Assembly: GCF_000721265.1 (NCBI RefSeq)
Contig: NZ_JOFZ01000008.1
Span: 186,001 to 250,000, forward strand
Direction: 5' to 3'
Length of the DNA: 64,000 nt
DNA from: Streptomyces sp. NRRL F-5126
GTDB lineage: Bacteria; Actinomycetota; Actinomycetes; Streptomycetales; Streptomycetaceae
Shown here: positions 58,374-64,000 of the stretch, in pieces
Numbering within the stretch: position 1 is the stretch's first letter
How the letters are laid out: each line of letters begins with the position of its first letter
The notes under the pieces: model-generated
The model's input: the letters and a program-made list of their open reading frames with translations, nothing else
What the model was told of the DNA's origin: nothing
Database searches by the model: none
Program-made: the position numbers and the translations under genes

Positions 58374-60077
58374 TCATCCCGTCTTGCCCGTGGACACCTC
58401 CAGGTCGAACGTCTGCTCCTTCGGGTCGACCGGGTCGCCGGGTGCCGGGTGCTGTTCGAGCACCTGGCCGTCCGCGTACGCGCCGTTGTCGACGTCCGTC
58501 TCGTTCACCTTCCAGCCGACCTTGTTCATGCAGGCCTTGACCGACCTGATGTCCTTGTAGCGGAAGTCCGGTGCGTCGACCTTCGTCGCGTCGTTGTAGT
58601 CCTTGTAGGCGTTCGTGCAGGCGTCGTCCCGCATCGTCCTGTTGGGCTCCGGGGGCCGGTAGTCCGCGGTCGAAGGGCCCGTGCCGGACTTCCCGGACGC
58701 CTGGTCGCCGCCGGAGCCCCCGCCCGAGTTCAGTGCGGCGACGACACCGCCCGCCGCCGCGAGGACGACCACCGCCGCGCCGATGGCGAGCGCCGTCCTC
58801 CGCTTCCGGTTGCGGCCGGGGCCGCCGGCGCCGCCCGATTGCGAGGAGATCGTGTACGGCGGCGGGGTCGGCGGCAGGCCGCCCTGCTGCCCCTGCGGGT
58901 ATCCGTACCCGTACCCCTGCTGCCCCGGCGGCGGAGTGCCGTACGGGCCCGGATAGGGCGCAGGGGAGCCGTACGGGCCCGGCTGCGCGTACGGGGCGGC
59001 CGGTGTGTGCTGACCGGACGCGGGCTGCCCCGCGCCCGACTGCCCCGCGACCTGCTGCCCCGGCCCCGACAGCGCCTGGTCCACCGGCGGGAACACCGCG
59101 GAGCCCACGCCCGAGCCGCTGTTCGCCTGCGGCGCGCCCTGCACGATCGCGGGCGCGGCGCCCTGCCCGGTGGCAGCGAGGACGCGCAGGCACTCCGCGC
59201 GCATCGCCGCCGCGTCGGGGAAGCGCTCGTTCGGGTTCTTGCGCAGCGCACGCGCCACCAGCGCGTCGACGGCCGGCGGCAGCGAGCGGTTGACGGACGA
59301 AGGGACCGGCGGCTCCTCCTGGACGTGCGCGTACGCGATGGCCAGCGGCGAGTCCGCGTCGAACGGCAGCCGCCCGGTCAGCAGCTGGAAGAGCATGATC
59401 CCGACGGAGTAGAGGTCGGAGCGCGCGTCCACGCCACGGCCGAGCGCCTGCTCGGGCGAGAGGTACTGCGGGGTGCCGACGACCATGCCCGTCTGCGTCA
59501 TCGCCGTGACGCCCGACTGCATGGCGCGTGCGATGCCGAAATCCATGACCTTCACCACGCCGCGCGGCGTGACCATCACATTGGCGGGCTTGATGTCCCG
59601 GTGGACGAGACCCATCTCGTGGCTGGTCTCCAGCGCGGCCAGCACGTCGGACGTGATCGTGAGCGCCTTGCCCGCGGGCATCGCGCCGTACTGCGCCACG
59701 TCGGCCTGGAGCACGGAGCCGAGCGGCTTGCCCTCCACGTACTCCATGACGATGTACGGCATCGGCGCGCCGCCGAGATCGTCCTCGCCGGTGTCGAAGA
59801 CCGAGACGATGTTGGTGTGCGAGAGCTTGGCCACGGACTGCGCCTCGCGGCGGAAGCGCTCGCGGAACGACTGCTCCCTGCCGAGCTCCGAGTGGAGCGT
59901 CTTGATCGCGACCCGCCGGTCGAGCGCGGCGTCGTACGCGAGGTGCACCGACGCCATCCCGCCCTGTCCCAGCAGGTCACGCAGCTGGTAGCGGCCTCCC
60001 GCGAGTGATGCTCCCGGCCCACCGCCGCCCGGCGCCGATGGAACCCCGTCGCCGCCGTGCGCGCCGTCCTGACTCAT
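58374..60077 (-). CDS. Serine/threonine protein kinase with C-terminal PASTA domain
   Basis: A 567-residue membrane kinase. The kinase domain (about 25-290) has LGQGGMASVHLAYD, VAIKTL, HRDIKPANVMV, DFGIARAM and GTPQYLSPEQALG. A long Gly/Gln/Tyr/Pro-rich linker (about 300-425), one membrane helix (about 430-452) and a single extracellular PASTA-like domain (about 500-567) follow. It is divergent from another kinase across 463 bp. Confidence 0.92.
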   Translation of the reverse strand: MSQDGAHGGDGVPSAPGGGGPGASLAGGRYQLRDLLGQGGMASVHLAYDAALDRRVAIKTLHSELGREQSFRERFRREAQSVAKLSHTNIVSVFDTGEDDLGGAPMPYIVMEYVEGKPLGSVLQADVAQYGAMPAGKALTITSDVLAALETSHEMGLVHRDIKPANVMVTPRGVVKVMDFGIARAMQSGVTAMTQTGMVVGTPQYLSPEQALGRGVDARSDLYSVGIMLFQLLTGRLPFDADSPLAIAYAHVQEEPPVPSSVNRSLPPAVDALVARALRKNPNERFPDAAAMRAECLRVLAATGQGAAPAIVQGAPQANSGSGVGSAVFPPVDQALSGPGQQVAGQSGAGQPASGQHTPAAPYAQPGPYGSPAPYPGPYGTPPPGQQGYGYGYPQGQQGGLPPTPPPYTISSQSGGAGGPGRNRKRRTALAIGAAVVVLAAAGGVVAALNSGGGSGGDQASGKSGTGPSTADYRPPEPNRTMRDDACTNAYKDYNDATKVDAPDFRYKDIRSVKACMNKVGWKVNETDVDNGAYADGQVLEQHPAPGDPVDPKEQTFDLEVSTGKTG

Positions 60078-60540
60078 GGCTGTGCTCCCCCTGGGGCGCG
60101 GTCACCGCACGGCGCCCCGGGCGGTCCGGAGCGCGGGCGCGGCGACCGCGTCCGCGTGACCGTGGCCGTGGGAAATCGGCCATCCGATCCCCTCGTTACG
60201 CGCCAAGTCTGCCGGAGGGCGCAGACACGTCAAGCTGGGGTCCCCGTTCCGTGACCGTACGCACAGCAACGCTTCCGGTAGGCCGCACCGGAGGCCGCAC
60301 GGAAGGCCACACGGAAGGGCCACAGAAGAAGCACGTAATTTGCGCAGGGGCCGCGCCGGCGGGTTTGATGGCCGGTCCGTCCGGGCCCGGGGCGCCGTGC
60401 GAACCCTGTAGCGTGACCGCAGCAGCGGGCGGGACGGCACTGCACCCGCGACTCCCCCCACGACATTCCACACACACCGTGAAGCACGCGCGGCGAACGG
60501 CCCGCGACGGGCCGCGGACAGAAGACGACGGCGAGGACTG
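60078..60540. promoter_or_regulatory. Divergent kinase control region
   Basis: 463 bp with no gene, holding promoters for both kinases. It contains four 12-bp near-repeats at 60281-60328 and a short AT-rich patch (gcacgtaatttgcgc) at about 60330-60345. Confidence 0.5.
60281..60328. repeat. Four 12-bp tandem near-repeats
   Basis: Units ggccgcaccgga, ggccgcacggaa, ggccacacggaa and gggccacagaag follow without gaps. The regular spacing near one helical turn could array a DNA-binding protein. Confidence 0.6.
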
Positions 60541-62238
60541 ATGGCACCCGAACCCGAAGCAGGCGGCGGCGCAACGCCGGATGCTGGGGACTCCTGGGGC
60601 ATCGGCGGGCTGGTGGGCGACGGCCGGTACCGCATGACGCACCGCCTGGGCCGAGGCGGCATGGCGGAGGTGTTCGCCGCGGAGGACGTGCGGCTCGGCC
60701 GCACCGTGGCCGTCAAGCTCCTCAGGTCCGACCTGGCCGAGGACCCGGTCGCGAAGGCGCGCTTCACGCGCGAGGCCCAGTCGGTCGCCGGGCTCAACCA
60801 CCACGCGGTCGTGGCGGTGTACGACTCGGGCGAGGACATCGTGGGCGGCCGCAAGGTCCCCTACATCGTGATGGAGCTCGTCGAGGGCCGCACCATCCGC
60901 GACCTGCTGCTCAACGCGGAGGCGCCGCCGCCCGAGCAGGCACTGATCATCGTCTCCGGTGTGCTGGAGGCGCTGGCCTACTCGCACCAGCACGGCATCG
61001 TGCACCGCGACATCAAGCCCGCCAACGTGATCATCACGGACAGCGGCGCCGTCAAGGTCATGGACTTCGGCATCGCCCGCGCGCTGCACGGCGCGCAGTC
61101 GACGATGACGCAGACGGGCATGGTCATGGGCACGCCCCAGTACCTCTCCCCCGAGCAGGCGCTCGGCAAGGCCGTCGACCACCGCAGCGACCTGTACGCC
61201 ACGGGCTGCCTGCTGTACGAACTGCTCGCGCAGCGTCCGCCGTTCGTCGGGGAGACCCCGCTCTCGGTGGTCTACCAGCACGTCCAGGACACGCCCGTGC
61301 CGCCCTCCGAGGTCTCGCACGACTGCCCGCCCGAGCTGGACGGGCTGGTGATGCGGTCGCTGGCGAAGGAGCCCGAGGACCGGTTCCAGAGCGCCGAGGA
61401 GATGCGCGGGCTCGTCCAGTACGGGCTCCAGATGCTCCAGCAGCAGGGCGGGTTCACCGGCACGTGGAACACCGGGGCCGTGCTGCCGCAGGGCCCGGCG
61501 ACGACGGCCGCGCTCGGCAGCACGGGCGCGACCGCGGCCATGGGCGCGGGCGCCGGGTACGGGCAGTACGGCGAGACGGCGCAGCGGCCCATGCTGCCGC
61601 CGATCAACCCGGAGGACGGCGGCTACACCGGCTACAACGGTGCGGCGGGCAGCGGGCGGCAGGGCACGCGCGGCAAGATGCTGCTGTTCGTCGCGCTGGC
61701 GCTGGTCGCCATCGTCGGCGGCGTGGCGTTCGCGCTGAACAGCATGAGCGGCACCGACAAGCAGCCGGACAACCGGAACCCGGCGCCCACCTACTCGCAG
61801 CCGCGCGGGTCCAAGCTGCCGACGCCCTCGGACACGTCCCAGGACACCGGGCAGGCGCAGGACTCGACGAGCGGCGGCGACCAGGGCGGCTCCGGCTACT
61901 CGTCGACCGACCAGCAGCCGAGCCCGACGCACTCCCAGGACCAGAAGTCCTCGGGCGCGCCGACGCCGTCCGGCACCAGCACGTCGGGCGACGGCTCCAC
62001 GGGCGGGGGCAGTGGCGGCAGTGCGGGCAGCGACACCGGTGGGGCGAGCGACAGTGGCGGCAGTGCGGGCAGCGACACCGGTGGGGCGAGCGACACGGGC
62101 GGCAGCGCGGGCAGCGACACCGGCGGGGCGAGCGACAGCGGCGGCAGCGCGGGCAGCGCGGGCAGCGGCAGCGCGAACGGCGGCAGCGCGGGCGCCGGTC
62201 CGACGGGCAAGGCGGTCGCGGGCACGCTCGGCGGCTGA
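60541..62238 (+). CDS. Serine/threonine protein kinase with Ser/Gly repeat tail
   Basis: A 565-residue membrane kinase. The kinase domain (about 22-285) has LGRGGMAEVFAAED, VAVKLL, HRDIKPANVII, DFGIARAL and GTPQYLSPEQALG. One membrane helix lies at about 380-400 (MLLFVALALVAIVGGVAFAL). The extracellular part is a Ser/Gly/Asp/Thr-rich low-complexity region ending in 14-residue repeats GGSAGSDTGGASDx, with no PASTA domain. It may reach into the cell wall as a spacer. Confidence 0.92.
   Translation: MAPEPEAGGGATPDAGDSWGIGGLVGDGRYRMTHRLGRGGMAEVFAAEDVRLGRTVAVKLLRSDLAEDPVAKARFTREAQSVAGLNHHAVVAVYDSGEDIVGGRKVPYIVMELVEGRTIRDLLLNAEAPPPEQALIIVSGVLEALAYSHQHGIVHRDIKPANVIITDSGAVKVMDFGIARALHGAQSTMTQTGMVMGTPQYLSPEQALGKAVDHRSDLYATGCLLYELLAQRPPFVGETPLSVVYQHVQDTPVPPSEVSHDCPPELDGLVMRSLAKEPEDRFQSAEEMRGLVQYGLQMLQQQGGFTGTWNTGAVLPQGPATTAALGSTGATAAMGAGAGYGQYGETAQRPMLPPINPEDGGYTGYNGAAGSGRQGTRGKMLLFVALALVAIVGGVAFALNSMSGTDKQPDNRNPAPTYSQPRGSKLPTPSDTSQDTGQAQDSTSGGDQGGSGYSSTDQQPSPTHSQDQKSSGAPTPSGTSTSGDGSTGGGSGGSAGSDTGGASDSGGSAGSDTGGASDTGGSAGSDTGGASDSGGSAGSAGSGSANGGSAGAGPTGKAVAGTLGG
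62014..62181 (+). repeat. 42-bp tandem repeats in kinase gene
   Basis: Copies begin at 62014, 62056, 62098 and 62140 (the last diverging) and encode GGSAGSDTGGASDx. The array is in frame, so copy-number change alters only tail length. Confidence 0.85.
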
Positions 62239-62279
62239 CACGGCGGGACGCCCTGAGGGCGGCGCCCGCCCGTCCGGCG

Positions 62280-63326
62280 TCAGGACGTGAAGGCGTCCCG
62301 TACCGCCTCGTACTCCTTCGTCCACCACACCGCGAGGGCCGAAACCGCCGCGAACTGCGGGTCGGCCCTGCGGTCGTGGCGCACGTAGCGCCAGCGCAGC
62401 ACCCAGAAGTCGTTCAGCCGCTCCCACCACACCCGGTGCACGGCGGCCGCCAGCTCGTGCGCGTCCGCGCCGGCCGCCCGCCGGTACGCCGTCGCGTACG
62501 CGCGCACCTTCGTCAGCGCCAGCTCCCCCGTCGGCCGGACGAAGAAGATCGCGGCGGCTCGCACGGCCTCCTCCGCGCGCGGCTGGACCGCGAGCCGGTC
62601 CCAGTCCACGATCGCGGCGGGTTCCACGCCCCGGTACAGCAGGTTCAGCGGGTGGAAGTCGCCGTGCACCCAGCCGGTGGCGGGCTCGGCGCCGGGCGGC
62701 GGCCTGCGGTGCGCGTGGCGTTCGAGCAGCTCCCTGCGCTCGACGAGGCGGTGGACCGCCAGCTCGTCGAAGGCGTCACCGGGGGAGCGCCCGCGCGCCA
62801 GCGCCAGCAGCTCGGTGATCTCCTGGAACGTGCTGGCCGGGTCCCTGCTCCCGTGCGCGGCGCCCTGCGGCTGCGTGCCGCCCGTCACGCCGTCGCCCAT
62901 CACATGGTCGAGGCAGGTGTGCACGAGGCCGAGCAGGCCGCCAAGGCGCCGCGAGGCGCGCACCGTGAGCTGCGCGCCGTCGCGGTGCCTGCCGTCGATC
63001 CAGGGGTGCAGCGCGTAGCAGCGGCCCCCGATGACGGCGACCGTGTCACCGCCCGCGCCCTGCACGGGCGGCGCGACCGGCACGCCGAGCTCCTGGAGGC
63101 GCTGGGTGGCGCGGTGCTGGCGGACGATCGCCTCGGGGTCGCCGTCCAGGTGGTGCTTGAGGAAGTACGCGCCGCGCGTGGTCGCGACCCGGTAGCCGCG
63201 GTTGAGCAGGCCCTGGGTGACCGGTTCGCACGAGACGGGTTCGCCCGCGATCCGGTAGCGGTGTAACAGGGCGCGCAGCGGCGGTCCTGGAACGGGTGGG
63301 ACGAGAGTTGCAGATGAGCACGGCAC
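62280..63326 (-). CDS. Aminoglycoside phosphotransferase (APH)-fold enzyme
   Basis: A 348-residue protein kinase-like phosphotransferase. The catalytic Brenner motif is VHGDFHPLNLLY with the metal-binding VDWDRLAV after it; the N-lobe Lys is in YFLKHHL. Family members phosphorylate aminoglycosides, choline or homoserine; the substrate is unknown. It follows the split-barrel gene by 3 bp, so they are likely cotranscribed. It converges on the kinase gene with 41 bp between them. Confidence 0.85.
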   Translation of the reverse strand: MPCSSATLVPPVPGPPLRALLHRYRIAGEPVSCEPVTQGLLNRGYRVATTRGAYFLKHHLDGDPEAIVRQHRATQRLQELGVPVAPPVQGAGGDTVAVIGGRCYALHPWIDGRHRDGAQLTVRASRRLGGLLGLVHTCLDHVMGDGVTGGTQPQGAAHGSRDPASTFQEITELLALARGRSPGDAFDELAVHRLVERRELLERHAHRRPPPGAEPATGWVHGDFHPLNLLYRGVEPAAIVDWDRLAVQPRAEEAVRAAAIFFVRPTGELALTKVRAYATAYRRAAGADAHELAAAVHRVWWERLNDFWVLRWRYVRHDRRADPQFAAVSALAVWWTKEYEAVRDAFTS

Positions 63327-63329
63327 GCG

Positions 63330-63803
63330 TCAGATGGTAGTTGACGCTGCGTGTTCGCCTGATCGCTCCCCGTCCGCGCGCTCTCCGGGCCGCCGGGGCA
63401 GCAGCCTGTGCACGGACGTCAGCTGGGGGATGATCCGCAGGTAGACGGCGTCGAACCGCTCGCCGTCGACGAGCAGCGGCTCGGGCCCGAACAGCGCGCT
63501 CTCCTCGTCCGTCGGCCGTACGGTCACCGCGGTGCCGATGCACTGGACCGACCACCGCGGCTCCGTGTCCGGCGCGCCGGCGCCGGGGGCCAGGTTGTCC
63601 GCGCCGTACGCGACGACGCTGCCGCTGCACGCGCGGTGATAGCCGAGCCCCGCGTGCATGCGCAGGAGCAGGGCGCCGGGCAGGACGACGTGGCGTGCGG
63701 GTGCGACGAACGGCATGGCACGCAGGGTCGCCGCGAGCCTTCCGTAGGGGACGCGCGCCAGGAGGGTGGTGGCCTCTGTGGCGTCGGGGGCTTCGGTGGG
63801 CAT
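63330..63803 (-). CDS. Pyridoxamine 5'-phosphate oxidase-like flavin split-barrel protein
   Basis: A 157-residue protein with the split-barrel pattern (LPGALLLRMHAGLGYHRACSGSVVAYGADNL; WSVQCIGTAVTV; FDAVYLRIIPQLTSVHRL). The family binds flavin, F420 or haem and may reduce small molecules. ATG 63803 has a GGGTGGTG before it; GTG 63821 is the alternative. Confidence 0.75.
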   Translation of the reverse strand: MPTEAPDATEATTLLARVPYGRLAATLRAMPFVAPARHVVLPGALLLRMHAGLGYHRACSGSVVAYGADNLAPGAGAPDTEPRWSVQCIGTAVTVRPTDEESALFGPEPLLVDGERFDAVYLRIIPQLTSVHRLLPRRPGERADGERSGEHAASTTI

Positions 63804-63846
63804 GTCACCACCCTGCGTCACCGATCCGCCGCTCCGACAGAGGAGA

Positions 63847-63869
63847 CGGCCCCGAGAAGAGGGGCCGTA
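63847..63869 (-). terminator. Terminator of the response-regulator gene
   Basis: An 8-bp perfect stem (ACGGCCCC and GGGGCCGT) with a 7-nt loop, 32 bp downstream of the minus-strand stop at 63901. Confidence 0.65.
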
Positions 63870-63900
63870 GGTCCCGAGTAAGCGGGGCCCGGCGTCCGCG

Positions 63901-64000
63901 TCAGCGCTTCTCCGCCTGGAGGCGCGCCACGTACGCGGCCGCCTGCGAGCGGCGTTCCATGCCCAGCTTGGACAGCAGCCCCGAGACGTAGTTCTTGATC
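63901..64000 (-). CDS. LuxR/NarL-type response regulator, C-terminal end only
   Basis: The last 32 residues (IKNYVSGLLSKLGMERRSQAA and following, ending QAEKR) match the end of a LuxR-type helix-turn-helix: TIKNYVSxLLxKLGMERRSQAAAYVARL is typical of NarL/DevR-family response regulators. The rest of the gene lies beyond the window. Confidence 0.9.
   Translation of the reverse strand, partial: IKNYVSGLLSKLGMERRSQAAAYVARLQAEKR

Overview
The window is chromosomal DNA of a Streptomyces (or very close actinomycete). Supporting signs are the very high GC with G or C at nearly every third codon position, chains of GTGA/ATGA start-stop overlaps, leaderless TANNNT promoters, mycothiol-type DinB proteins, DUF397/XRE pairs and a perfect Streptomyces-type parS site. 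From memory, the gene order resembles the oriC-proximal core of S. coelicolor (about SCO3855 down to SCO3818). DnaA boxes and the parS site agree with a position near the origin.

Region 1 (1-14.4 kb) is the cell division and signalling core: rhomboid protease (5' end missing), crgA, a DUF881 protein, a 59-residue membrane protein, pabA/trpG and two class E sortases. Facing these across a perfect 15-bp hairpin is the minus-strand cluster fhaA-fhaB-PP2C-ftsW/rodA-pbpA-pknB. The kinase and phosphatase, their FHA readers and the SEDS/class B PBP pair form one functional unit controlling envelope growth. tRNA-Leu(CAG) follows.

Region 2 (about 14.9-28.9 kb) looks like accessory DNA next to the tRNA. 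It holds a WXG100-type polymorphic toxin with its immunity gene, an XRE-DUF397 pair, small zinc-ribbon proteins, a NUDIX hydrolase, a multiply frameshifted pseudogene, a HAD protein with an altered catalytic motif, a membrane pentapeptide-repeat protein, a DUF574 methyltransferase, an AraC remnant and several stand-alone enzymes. No integrase or transposase is visible.

Region 3 (about 28.9-46.9 kb) starts with housekeeping genes (DinB-like, J-domain, rhodanese) and then carries phenylacetate catabolism: paaABCDE on the minus strand, and paaN divergent from paaH-paaR. Between them lies a DUF5819-HTTM-TrmH operon. The branched-chain 2-oxoacid dehydrogenase operon (E1alpha, E1beta, E2) follows, divergent from an Lrp/AsnC gene. 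Two copies of a TetR-type palindrome, identical over 19 bp, stand before paaA and between paaN and paaH. A third, 16/19 copy lies in the bkd intergenic region. Each has a DnaA-box 9-mer 20-44 bp away. This suggests a single PaaR regulon that includes the 2-oxoacid dehydrogenase, the most interesting inference in the window.

Region 4 (46.9-64 kb) contains MobA-DUF6457 and MoeA, a TrkA-type potassium channel whose start codon lies inside parS, a PRPP synthetase, a quinone oxidoreductase, the proteasome activator Bpa, a PadR-controlled ABC exporter, two divergent Ser/Thr kinases, a phosphotransferase, a flavin split-barrel protein and the C-terminus of a LuxR-type response regulator cut by the window edge.
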